Source: Gnetum montanum (lineage: Eukaryota; Streptophyta; Gnetopsida; Gnetales; Gnetaceae). From it: DNA of 64,000 nucleotides. The notes under the pieces are model-generated. The model did no database searches and was not told where the DNA came from. It saw only the letters and a list, made by a program, of their open reading frames with translations. Every line of letters starts with the position of its first letter. Position 1 is the stretch's first letter. The stretch is from contig MNCI01011534.1 of NCBI GenBank assembly GCA_015680685.1, forward strand, positions 331,952 to 395,951, read 5' to 3'. Positions 48,207-58,950 of the stretch are shown here, piece by piece. The position numbers and the translations under genes were made by a program.

Positions 48207-49984
48207 TTGGCCCCTCTTTATTGGTGTTTGAAGGATTGACTTGAGAGGCATCGACAAAGAATACAAAACACCATTGTAGGTCTAGCATCGATGTTCCCTC
48301 TTGGTGCTTAATTTAGTCATGTCAAGCCATGCCAAAGAGTGCTTGTGATGATGGGGTAAGGCTATGATGAGGAAATAGTAAAATGGTTATGAAGGTTTGC
48401 AATGCATTCCAAGTGTTGACAACATGGCTACCATGTGGCATAGACATGTTGGTCAATCAACAAGTTTTGGCACTTCGTGTTTTGAGATGTTGGTCACTCG
48501 ACAAATGTGTTTGAGGACAACACCTTGCTCCAAGGTTTCTTTGGCCACCAAGCTTCTCCCTTTGTATGTTCAGAGATGTTGACTTGCACTTTTGGTCTTC
48601 ATTGGTCATTTCGGCTTCTTGGCAATTTGTTTCTCCATTGTTTTCTTTTTGTTGGGGAAAACCTTCATTGGGTTTCTTTGCCAAGTTTAGTTTGATTTCA
48701 TTTTCCTACTGAATGAGGTGTGTTACATCCAACAAACTAAATGGTGGAGCATGATAAAGGAGATGTCACATGGCCACAATGCCTAAATGTTGAACATAGG
48801 TCAACATTGCTATTTAAGTGTGACGAAGGTCATTATTAGGCTACGGGGTTAGGTTCAAGGAGAGGTAATGGGATGGAAATGGCATAAGCACTCTTGACAC
48901 AATAGGACAAGCTCACTGAATCTTGCGCAATGTGGTCACCTAATGACTTGTTTTTGTAATGAGTTGCACCTTTGCGATGATCCCATGCTTCATCCTACAA
49001 GCACAACTCGAAGAGAACAAAAAACATGACAAGGAAAGAATGTTGTTACAATATGATGTATAGGGCTACATGAGATACCCAGTAAACTAGGCCACAATAG
49101 GTCACAATCAGTACAACCTAGGGAAATTTGTGTAATGTGCATCAAATTTACGAAGTTCTGTAGTTTGTTCATTGTGCCAACAAAGGAGAGAAAGATAGAG
49201 CATGCAAGCTTGCTTGTTGTAGATCATCAAAGTCATCAACATTAGTTATTTTTTGAAACCTATCAACAATGATAAACAACACTATAAGCAAACATGTGAG
49301 TGTTAGATGTAATTAGGGCTATGTGATGGCTTCAATGTTATATTGCCAGAAACTTGGCTACATATGTTTTCTCCTTAACATCATGATTTAGATGGGAATT
49401 TCGACTAAGGGATCCTCTATAATGTTTCTGGCTTTAAGGTCAATGGTCATTGGGCTACTTCAAGGTGTTATAGTTGTATAGTAGAATGATTTCAGGCTTA
49501 AGGCTTAGGTACATAATAAGGTCAAGTTGGTCTGACAACATCATGAGATGAGGTTATTTAAGCTTTAAGGCTAGTTGAGTTTGCTTCCTCATCATCCTAA
49601 CTTCATCATGCATGACAACATAAGCACATCAAATGGCACCTGCATAATAAAATGATTAAATAATGTCAAAGTAATGTTAAATACTTTAGTAATAATTCAT
49701 AAATGGGTCAAAACATACTAAATCAAAGGTCAAACAAGGTTAAAATGTGGTTAATAAAGTTTATAAGGGGTAGGTTAAAGCAAATAGGGTGAAACATAGG
49801 TCAAATGATGCATAATGGGATCAAATGAATGCCAAATTATGGTCAAAACCATATAAAGTGATGTCAAATAAGATCAAGCATGGCTATGTTGGTGTCAAAG
49901 GTCACAATTAATGTCAAATCAAGTAAATGAAGGTCCAAGTAATGCCAAGTTACAGAAGAATGCAATCACATAAGGTTACATTTT
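48207..49984. other. X internal region next to the 3' LTR, no gene recognised
   Basis: Contains the putative polypurine tract (48207-48222, minus strand). It is otherwise stop-rich in all frames. From about 49660 it becomes rich in the words GGTCAAA, AAATAAGGTC and CATAATGGG, a diffuse simple-sequence texture. Typical Tat/Ogre elements would carry integrase or RNase H near this place, but no such motif was seen. Confidence 0.5.
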
Positions 49985-50080
49985 ACCAGTTTTAGGTCTT
50001 AGTGGGCTATGTTGCCAATTTAAGGCCTTGGCAAGCCATGATATTGCTAGTTTAAGGTCTTGGTAGGCCATGTTAGGGGC
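49985..50080. repeat. About 32-bp tandem repeat, left block
   Basis: Three imperfect units of the type AATTTAAGGCCTTGGCAAGC with CATGATATTGCT. The same unit recurs at 56085-56275 on the other side of the captured gene block. Confidence 0.7.
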
Positions 50081-50999
50081 CTATTTAGCTAGGCAAGGTT
50101 ACTAGAGGGCAAAAGTAAGATGAGACTTGTTAAAACATGGTAAAATGAAGTTATAATAAGGTAAAAGGTAGGGTAAAAATCAAGTTAAAATTATTTTAAA
50201 TGTGGTATGCTAGGTAAGGCTGGGCTAAATGATATTAAATTAAATAAATATTCAACAAGGTTTTCCTTCTTCTTCTTTTTAATGGTTTAAGGGAGGTTAA
50301 TCTGCAACAAGTTTGAGAATTTTTTCATGGTGACCAACATGGCCCCAGCGTGTTGGGTGGCGGTGGGGCAAGTGGTAACCACATCGGCCAGTATGAGCCA
50401 GCAAGGGTTTTAGGCAGGCGGTGGAAATAGTGGTGGTGGCAGTGGAAACAACACATAACACGGTGGCGATGAAGGTGAGGGTTTCAGCTGGTAGTAGGAT
50501 CGCAGATAGCATGCGGTAGACACTGTGGTACAGGCAGCGGTGTGAAAGATGGTGGAATGGCAGGTGAAGAGCTCACCATGGTGGATCGTTGATGAGGACA
50601 GCACCAGCGTAATGTCAGGCTTCTGCGGTCCCAAGATGAGATATGGGTCTTTAACACTTGGTGTAGTGGCCAATATTGGTGCTCTGGTGGCTCTCCAGGC
50701 ACGAGCTCCTGCATCGCCTCTCCTGCTGAAGGCATAGGATTAGTGTTAAGACACTAAGGGAGGTAAGCATCCTGGAGGAGGAGGAGGGCACTTGTTGAAA
50801 AGATCGTTGGCAGTGTCAACTCTGAAATTGTCCCTATTTGGCTGAACATTGACAAAGCAGTAGCAGGCATCTGTAGCAGAGAAATAAGCTTGGACTGAGC
50901 TCACCGAACCACAGCAAGCGGCCGAATAGCATGGCCCGAGCAGGAGAGGTCATAGGGCTAAGATGATGGAGGTCATTCGGCCAGTTTACAAAACCATTA

Positions 51000-51540
51000 T
51001 TCAAGAACCTTTCTTCTGTGGTTGTTATCTTACATTTAGGAGACAATGATATGTTGGGAACTTTACCACGGTGGTTTACTAATGTCACCAATCTAAAGGA
51101 GTTTAGCATCAGTGGTATAAGTGGTCCTTTGCTTTTGCACTTTTAGAAGTTGATACCTCTACATAGGATACATTTACAAGGAGATTTCACAGGAAGAGTG
51201 TCCATAGCCCTATCAAGGCTCCTCAATTTGAAACAACTTTGGTTGCAAAGTGATTATCTTGATGGTGAAATCCCAAGTGCTCTTGGAAATCCCTCCAAAC
51301 TTGTGGACTTAATCTTGACTAGGAGAGGGCTTATAGGGCATATTCCAGCAGCAATGGTAGAGCTTAAGCAACTTTAGTACTTGTCTCTAACCTTAGACAA
51401 TGTATCGGGTTAAATACTTGCTCAACTAGGAAATCTCAGTCAACTATGGTAGATTGAATTGAAAGGACAGAATTTGGCAGGCAACATTCCCATAGAGTTT
51501 TGCAGATTGTCTAAATTGGAGCATTTTTATCTCACTTTTT
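51000..51540 (+). pseudogene. Leucine-rich-repeat gene fragment captured in X
   Basis: About 180 codons of plant-type extracellular LRRs, antisense to X. Repeats in order: LHLGDNDMLGTLPRWF, NLKEFSISGISGPL, GRVSIALSRLLNLKQLWLQS, DGEIPSALGNPSKLVDLIL, GHIPAAMVELKQL, LAQLGNLSQLW and LAGNIPIEFCRLSKLEHFYL. The spacing fits 24-residue LRRs of receptor-like kinases. In-frame stops occur near 51146 and 51376, and in the next repeat. No kinase or signal peptide is seen, and no intron is apparent within the piece. The preceding 50300-50990 is richer in GC and may come from the same donor, but I cannot identify it. Confidence 0.7.
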
Positions 51541-52360
51541 GTTTGTTTTTTTAAAATTTCTGGAATGGTATAGGATGATGCAACAATTCTTTAACAAGTT
51601 GAAAAAGGCTCAAATAATGACCACAAATATTTACTTGTAAAGTGTAAATATTATCTATGACATAAACGGTTTTCATGTTAAAGGAAGAAAAGTTGCATTT
51701 TAGAAAGTGGAAAATTTGGAGAAACTTGGTCTCTCATTCATATCCATTTATTTATCTAAGTTTAAAATTTGAAGAAGATTGAAATTATTTTGAACACCAA
51801 AACCATCATTATTTTGATTTTGAACAACTAACAAATTTGCTTTTGCATGATGAGTCTACTTTGCTTTATCCATGATCATCATCATTTTTCTTTTGTTAGT
51901 ATTCACTTGTTTACATGTCTCTCTAATGTTGATAGTAATGAAGTTGGCAATAATGCTAGCAATAACGTTGATGACATTGATCTCTTTCTCCCCGCTTATG
52001 GCTCAGTCTCTAGCTATGTCTAGGTCTTTGATTATTGTTGTATCTATTTTCATTTAGTTATATTAGTCACAAACACCACACATTGTCTTTGTTTTTGCAT
52101 GTTACACAAGGAAAACATGTTTTTGGACATTTATGTACATATATGGTTGTTTCATCGTACTGTGTGATTTCGACTACATGTTAGTTTTAAATTCTTATGT
52201 TTTATATGTTTCATATAAACATAACTGGTAAATGTAACAAGGTCATAAACTAAAACTGGTAGATAAAATGTGACATGATGACAATTGTAAACCAAGGTAT
52301 ACACATATAAGTAAACTTACATACGATAGTGTTGGCACATTTTGGCCATTTCATGGAACA

Positions 52361-53170
52361 GGTTGATTTAAACAAAGGAGAAATTATTCCTACCATTTAC
52401 CAGAAACCATGAATATGTGAAGGAATTTAAACAAGCTCATTGAAGGGATGATGACATTGCAATTGTGAATGCTGACATGATTTATTGGGAAGCCATGGAC
52501 ATTTGATACTTTTGAGAATGCTTTCAAGGTGCTACAACAAGATGTTTCGATAAAAAATAATGCTCCTGGTGGCATGGTTGAGTTTAAGAAATCATTGACG
52601 TTGAGTTTCCTTTTCAAATTCTTTGGGTGTCTGAAAAGGAGTGGGTCTTCCAATCGCTCATTTTTCAGCAAAGCTTCAAGTTTAGGACTTACGGGTACAA
52701 AACGTGGCTATGGAGAAGGTGGTTGTGGAGCATGCATTGTTCTTGTGTCTCATTATGATCCAGAAAAAAAAATCAATACATCGAGTTATCAATGGATGTT
52801 TGGCTCCATTTTATTCTATAGAGGAAATGCATGTAATTACTGTGGAGGGTGTAGAAAATGAACAAAAGCTTCATCCTATCCAGAAACTATTGGCTAAATC
52901 TCATGGATCTCAATGTGGATTCTACAAACCAGGTTTTATAATGTCCATGTATACCATATTAAGGTCTTCTAAGAGCCCACCTGAACAAGGTCAAATTGAA
53001 GATTGTCTTGCAGGAAACTTGTGCCGTTGCACAGGCTATAGACCAATCCTTAAGACTGATAACAGTTTGTATATTAAAAATAGTTCAGGAGTTTTAGAAC
53101 ATTTAACATTCATTTTCCCTTCAATAGAAAAGCCTTGTGAATGTTGGTAGGAAGTTAAAAATATGAACGG
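52361..53170 (+). pseudogene. XDH: Xanthine dehydrogenase fragments in scrambled order, captured in X
   Basis: Xanthine dehydrogenase catalyses hypoxanthine/xanthine oxidation to urate. Two pieces lie head to tail. First (52361-52650), the end of the FAD domain and linker: VDLNKGEI, NHEYVKEFKQAH, DDDIAIVNA, then a deletion of about 40 residues, then IGKPWTFDTFENAFKVLQQD and NNAPGGMVEFKKSLTLSF. Second (52680-53160), the N-terminal iron-sulfur part: GLTGTKRGYGEGGCGAC, a frameshift at the A run 52764-52773, CLAPFYSIEEMHVITVEGV, SHGSQCGFYKPGFIMSMY and CLAGNLCRCTGYRPI. The second piece belongs before the first in a real gene. One cluster ligand Cys in each 2Fe-2S domain is Tyr (codons 52709-52711 and 52923-52925). 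No intron is visible. A functional product is impossible. Confidence 0.8.
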
Positions 53171-53399
53171 TGAGACAGAAACCATTGAAACCCTATGCAA
53201 AACCGTTGCTAGAAGAAAACCATTTTTCAGAACAATGCAAAAAAAAGCAAAGATCAGGAGGAGCAACGCAGAAAAAAGGATTTGCTGTGCTTAAAATCGA
53301 AAGCAAAAATGATGTTCATGTGTTGAATTGCTGTGTTCAATCCAAATCTGTGCTAAGATGCCGTGAGGGTTCCAACAAGAAGTTTGCATGATGCCAGCA

Positions 53400-54310
53400 T
53401 TTTTTCAAACAGATCAGCAACGCCTGCAATTCTCGATCGATGGCACAACCCTCTTCCTGCGCCGGTGTCGCGAGCAAAAAAATGTTCAAGATTAGTGTGG
53501 TGGCTGGAAAAACATTACGGGTGGCACTGGAGATGAAAGCCCGAGAATTTTGTAGAATGGGGCACCACTGCCAGCCATTTCTGTTAGGGTTAATTTGTTT
53601 GCAAACGCGCGGCCTTGTGAGGATGTGCTTGTTGAGAAGGAGCTGAAGCCAAAGTCGTCAAAACCTACACCAAAGAAAACCCTCATCAAGTCAACGATCG
53701 CATGCTCTGCCATTGTTTTAAAAACAGATAAAAGGCAGAAACAAGTTACTTTCCTGACTAATAAATGATGCTTTATAACCTTGGTAATGATAATAAAAAT
53801 CATGAAAGACAAATCCGAAACACCAGACGCGTGAGTCAAGGCCAAGGCCTCGCTCCACAACGCGCGAGCGGAGGACAGAGGCACAGCGGCAGATGAAGAG
53901 GACGACGATGGCATCGGCACGGCGTTGTGGACGTACACCGACAGAAATGCGCGGCCGCGGCGTTCACGAAAATGGCCATGGCGTAGTGAGGTCATCAGGG
54001 TTTTTCGCAGGTTTCTGCAGCAAGGGTTTGTAGGGTTTCGAGTCAGAATCAAAATTTCCAGCAGAGCAGCGGCAGCAGAGCAACGGCAGCGCAATGGAGG
54101 CCGAGCGGTGGTGGAATGGTGGCCGTCATGGCCGTTGTCACCAACTGAACCGTGAAACGTGGCCCCTGCGAGAGCCGAAGCCATACGAAACATCTGCAGC
54201 GACATCAGGCAACGTCCATGCTACGGTATTAGCAAAGACAATATTGATAATCAGCGTGAAGATGAATCTGAATATTGCCTCTGGTGTTGGGAGGTCAATG
54301 ACTTGAAGGT
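53400..54310. other. CpG-rich segment, possibly a third captured fragment
   Basis: Composition differs sharply from its surroundings: many CpGs, a GCGGCCGC site at 53951-53958, and CAG/CGG-rich words. The longest open frame is on the minus strand (54205-53492, 237 codons; Ser/Ala/Arg-rich middle and one hydrophobic stretch MIFIIITKVI). No domain is recognised and it may be open only because of composition. A promoter or first exon of a host gene is a reasonable alternative. Confidence 0.35.
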
Positions 54311-54768
54311 GCTTCCGAAGTCCTAGCGTGAGTTTATTACCATTAAAAGGAAATGTTGAAAGAAGATCAAAGAACAAATGTCCGCTTTGTCAAATATGGT
54401 ATTTGCATTGTCAACTAAATGTGGAGGCGGCATAAACTTATCCAAAGTAGAGGAAAGGCTTATGAAGATGGATGATGAAATGAGCAACAACTCCATGGTT
54501 ACTATCTCTACTACTATGATATAAATAACAATAAAATATTTTATGATTTAAAAAGGAAAGGACAATTATGGGATATTTGTGTGACATCCTATAAAAGGAG
54601 ACATTTGGCTATTATCCCTTTTATTCTTATGGAAGTTGTAACTTCCTATGATAGTTACAACTATAAAATTTATAATTAATTTTAATTTGGATTATCATGA
54701 AGACACATGTCAGATGCAGCATTTTTATCTCTTTTGTGGTTGCAACCACCCAAAATTGTTGTAACTTA

Positions 54769-55620
54769 NNNNNNNNNNNNNNNNNNNNNNNNNNNNNNNN
54801 NNNNNNNNNNNNNNNNNNNNNNNNNNNNNNNNNNNNNNNNNNNNNNNNNNNNNNNNNNNNNNNNNNNNNNNNNNNNNNNNNNNNNNNNNNNNNNNNNNNN
54901 NNNNNNNNNNNNNNNNNNNNNNNNNNNNNNNNNNNNNNNNNNNNNNNNNNNNNNNNNNNNNNNNNNNNNNNNNNNNNNNNNNNNNNNNNNNNNNNNNNNN
55001 NNNNNNNNNNNNNNNNNNNNNNNNNNNNNNNNNNNNNNNNNNNNNNNNNNNNNNNNNNNNNNNNNNNNNNNNNNNNNNNNNNNNNNNNNNNNNNNNNNNN
55101 NNNNNNNNNNNNNNNNNNNNNNNNNNNNNNNNNNNNNNNNNNNNNNNNNNNNNNNNNNNNNNNNNNNNNNNNNNNNNNNNNNNNNNNNNNNNNNNNNNNN
55201 NNNNNNNNNNNNNNNNNNNNNNNNNNNNNNNNNNNNNNNNNNNNNNNNNNNNNNNNNNNNNNNNNNNNNNNNNNNNNNNNNNNNNNNNNNNNNNNNNNNN
55301 NNNNNNNNNNNNNNNNNNNNNNNNNNNNNNNNNNNNNNNNNNNNNNNNNNNNNNNNNNNNNNNNNNNNNNNNNNNNNNNNNNNNNNNNNNNNNNNNNNNN
55401 NNNNNNNNNNNNNNNNNNNNNNNNNNNNNNNNNNNNNNNNNNNNNNNNNNNNNNNNNNNNNNNNNNNNNNNNNNNNNNNNNNNNNNNNNNNNNNNNNNNN
55501 NNNNNNNNNNNNNNNNNNNNNNNNNNNNNNNNNNNNNNNNNNNNNNNNNNNNNNNNNNNNNNNNNNNNNNNNNNNNNNNNNNNNNNNNNNNNNNNNNNNN
55601 NNNNNNNNNNNNNNNNNNNN
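54769..55620. other. Assembly gap (852 N)
   Basis: Unknown bases. The two long open frames that cross it are meaningless. The gap lies within X, between the CpG-rich segment and the protease side, so part of the captured block or of pol could be hidden here. Confidence 0.95.
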
Positions 55621-56084
55621 TTGTGGAACTATCTCTTTCTCTGGGGAAAATTAGGAGTAGATTGCAGAGTTGTGCTCAAATGTTTTTGCAAAATTTTATT
55701 TGTTACAAGTAGGTATTATAAGGACCGTGTAGACTAGGAAGTTGAACAAAATAGGAAATTTTTAACAACTCACAGTACTTGGCAAAGTTGGTTGAATCTC
55801 TTTAAAGTAAGTCATTTGTAGTTTACATACAACGCAATCGTTACATTTCTCACAACCGCACGCCGCAACAGCACATACACATACTCACATTAACTACTAA
55901 GTTTATTTAGAGGTATCTGGGCCTTGGTGTTGCCAGAGACCAGCAGGCACCTAAATCCTGTTCAAGGACACTCGTTGGCGGTCGCGTCCCAAAAGGTCGC
56001 CAACAGATAGCTATCAAGTAGATTGGCTTAAGTAAACTCGCATATGATGCTATCTAGTAGATTGGCTAAAAGGTCATTATGCTC
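55621..56084. other. X internal stretch right of the gap, no gene recognised
   Basis: Contains a GC-richer part (55920-56010, CTCGTTGGCGGTCGCGTCCC) and a short duplicated phrase (CTATCAAGTAGATTGGCT at 56011 and CTATCTAGTAGATTGGCT at 56050). No coding signal is seen. Confidence 0.45.
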
Positions 56085-56275
56085 ATTAGTTTTAGGTTCT
56101 AACAAGTCATTGCTTCACCAATTTTAGGCCCTGGCAGACCCTAATGTTGCCAATTTTTTGGCCATAGTGGTTCGTATTGCTAGTTTTAAGTCATGGCAGG
56201 CCATGTATTGCCCATTTTAGGCCATGACAGGCCATGAGTTGCTAGTTTTAGCCCTTAGTAGGCCATGGTCCATAC
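56085..56275. repeat. About 32-bp tandem repeat, right block
   Basis: Five to six imperfect units of the type TTGCTAGTTTTAGGCC(C/A)TGGCAGGCCATG, the same family as 49985-50080. The two blocks bracket the region that carries host gene fragments. Confidence 0.75.
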
Positions 56276-56545
56276 TTGCCTAACAAGTATGGGATGCTCT
56301 TGAGAGAGTGTATAAGGCTAAAACCAATAATAAAGCATGATACAATGTTGCAAAAGTAAACAAACAACTGTTAATAAAAGAAGTGATAAGGTGTTCACTA
56401 TGAACTCATTGTTTGAATTTTGAGAAGTCAGGGAATCTGTTGATACAACTTTATGTTCACCACCTTTCTTGTTAATCATGGTGATGTTGTTGGCATCATT
56501 TTTGTCCTTATTGTTAGTGGCCCTAGATTGAGTATCAAGAGTTTC

Positions 56546-57278
56546 TTATTGAAACTCTAGCTCCAAATCTCGATTAATGTTGAAATAGTTAATTGAAGGT
56601 AGCAGCATGTTGTCTCCACAAGTGATGATTTCCCCTTCCTCATAAGGCAAGTAAATCTCTTGATGTATAGGGGATGAGACCATATGAAGCTTTGCTAACC
56701 ATGACATTCCTAAGATTAAGTTGAAGCTGGGGGTCTCTTCAACCACTAGTAAGTTGGTAGATGTGGGGAATTGCTCTCCAGCTATGAAATCCAAGGAGAT
56801 GGAACTTCACATCGTCACTCATGATCCATTGAATGATTTAAGTGTTAAGGTAGTAGTTTCTTGGATATTCTTAGTTAAGCCTAGTTTATCAATTGAATGA
56901 TTTAAGTGTTAAGGTAGTAGTTTCTTGGATATTCTTAGTTAAGCCTAGTTTATCAACAGTGGAAAATGATACCACATTAGTTGCTACCCCATCATCTACA
57001 TGAACACAATGAATCTTACACCTACCAACATGTATGGTAAAAATGAGAGGATTAGATAACACTTCTTTGTTTCTAGAGTTGATCTTCACCTTACTGTCAT
57101 GAAAGTTGAGCATTGGTTGATGCCCGTTTTCCCTAAGTGAAGCTTGTTCAATGACAGAGTGGATTGATTCCTTGTTGGCCAACATGTCTCTGCTCACAAG
57201 GATAGAAGTTAATACTTGAGCTAGTGTATCTTTGTGAGCAAGAGAATTCATGACCACGTAATACAAGTTTGGTAACAT
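56546..57278 (-). pseudogene. X aspartic protease domain
   Basis: Follows gag on the minus strand. 57278-56889 is open for 129 codons and holds the region around the active site, IHCVHVDDGVATNVVSFSTV, where gypsy proteases have a D-S/T/D-G-A motif; here it reads DDGVA. After a break of one frame at a local 60-bp duplication (56830-56955), the second half (56794-56546) has NLLVVEETPSFNLILGMSWL and an HQEIYLPYEEGEIITC segment. These match the flap and C-terminal GRPWI/HQ..K region of Tat/Ogre-type proteases. Assignment to the Tat/Ogre branch is by this pattern and by gag. Confidence 0.65.
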
Positions 57279-57537
57279 GTTCTTTTGTTTTAGGGATCAT
57301 TTGGCTTGGTCCATGGTTATGAGGAAGCCCTTCCCCTTGGTGTGTAACCTTTTGACCTTAGTGGGCTTAACTTCCTCCATCCTTCCTAGGATTTGTGGCT
57401 TAGGTTTTTGTGCATGGACCTAGGGCCCCTTGTCCATTAGTGTAGTTGGTCTTAATGTAGGTTGTTTAGAAGCCTTTTTTTCATTGGTTACCTTCAGTGG
57501 ACTATGTTGTAGGTTTAGTGGCAAGTTGATTTCATTG

Positions 57538-58950
57538 CTATTGTGACAATGGTTTCTTACTAACCTCTAAGTTATTGGCCACAAGAGGTGGGCTATTTTC
57601 ATGGATTGTTGTGATCTTACTTGTTGAAGATGGAGGGACCCAAATAATAAATGGTTCCCTAGGCTTTAAAGGATTAGCAACTTGTTGATTATGTTGTGAT
57701 GTTGAAGCCACTAAAGGTGGGATACATCTAATGAGGGGCTTTTTAGGGTTTGGAGGAGATGGTACCCATATAACAAAGGGCTTTCTAGGCTTTGTGTTTT
57801 GGGGTTGCAATGGTACTCTGATAAGAAACAATTTCCTAGGAGGATAAGTTTGTTTGGATTCTGTGAATGAGGCTACAGTATGGAAGTTGTTGTTGGCTCT
57901 TGGAGAGTTGGGCTTATTCAACACCAATTCTTCATGGTCTATCATCTTCTGGAGGTCATTCGTTAATGCTAGGCAAAAATCAATGTCATGACCAACCATT
58001 TGATGATAATAGCAACACCTATCCAATCTGAAGTACTTTGGTAGCTATCGTTGGATCTCTAGCTATGTCACAAAGATGATTATGCGTCTTACAAGCCTCT
58101 TCAAATAGTTGTTTATTTTGTATTTGGTTTTCTTTAAGCAACTATTCTAGAAGCTCAAAGGTCTTCAAAAGCAACCTTGTGTACTTAGACTTATCCCTTC
58201 ACCCAAGGTTTAGTCTTAGTTGATTTGGGGTGTAGGAAGTGGATGGTTGGGACAAGTCAAGAGATATGTTACATGATAGTGATCCTCGCCTCTCTCCTTG
58301 TTTTGAGTCTTTTGTTGCTACGACCACAGTTGTATGTTCTCACTTGGTTTTATTGTTGTCCCTCCTTACATGTTGGTTTTTATAGGCAATGTAGACTAGT
58401 CGTTGCTTGCCTCACCTACCTCAATGTTTTTAGTTTGTGATAAGGCTTGGCTTAGTGATTGGGGCTCTAGTTAGTAAATATTTGGCTTAATAAAGTCATT
58501 TACTGCTTTCTTGTAGATGGCCAAGAGGTAAGTTTCAGCAATAGACTCTAGGATCTCATTAAATGCTGAGTTCCATTTTTGAATGAACCTTTCAACTGAT
58601 TTAAGTAACCCCTGCCTCATCGTCATTAGTTGATCCAATGTGGCATCCGGCTTTAAGTTGTATTTGAAGCGGTTGACAAATTGGTTAATGAAGTCTTCAA
58701 GGAAAGAGATGGAACCTCAAGGGAAGGTTTGATACCAATCTAGAGCATTACCCTTGAGAGACATGGGGAAAATCCTTAGTATTGTATGAGGCCAAGCTTG
58801 CAAAAAGAGACACTCAGACCAAAAGGTGACTAGATCTGCATTGGGATCTCCTTCACCATTGTATTTGATGAAGTTTTAAAGAGGCAAGCCTATGGGCAAG
58901 GTTATTTGAGGCATCTTAGGACTTATAGAATTATCTTGGTAGAAATCTAG
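57538..58950 (-). pseudogene. gag: X gag with zinc-finger-like segment
   Basis: Capsid domain at about 58900-58480: NGEGDPNADLVTFWSECLFL, RIFPMSLKGNALDWYQTFP, SISFLEDFINQFVNRFKYN, QLMTMRQGLLKSVERFIQKW. Then a weakly conserved stretch with stops, and an open C-terminal part (58026-57538). That part begins with a CYYHQMVGHDIDFC zinc-binding motif and LQKMIDHEEL, followed by a Pro-rich tail with repeated PRKPFVIWVP units. The C-X2-H-X4-H-X4-C-like motif plus an IQ-L-I helix is characteristic of Tat/Ogre gag. It is unrelated to the gag of A/M/P. Confidence 0.75.

Noticed and set aside
53492-54205. 237-codon minus-strand frame as a real gene
   Set aside because: No domain recognised and CpG-rich composition lowers stop frequency; kept only as a possible captured fragment.
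54697-55737. Open frames of over 300 codons across the N gap
   Set aside because: They consist almost wholly of unknown bases; only the gap makes them open.
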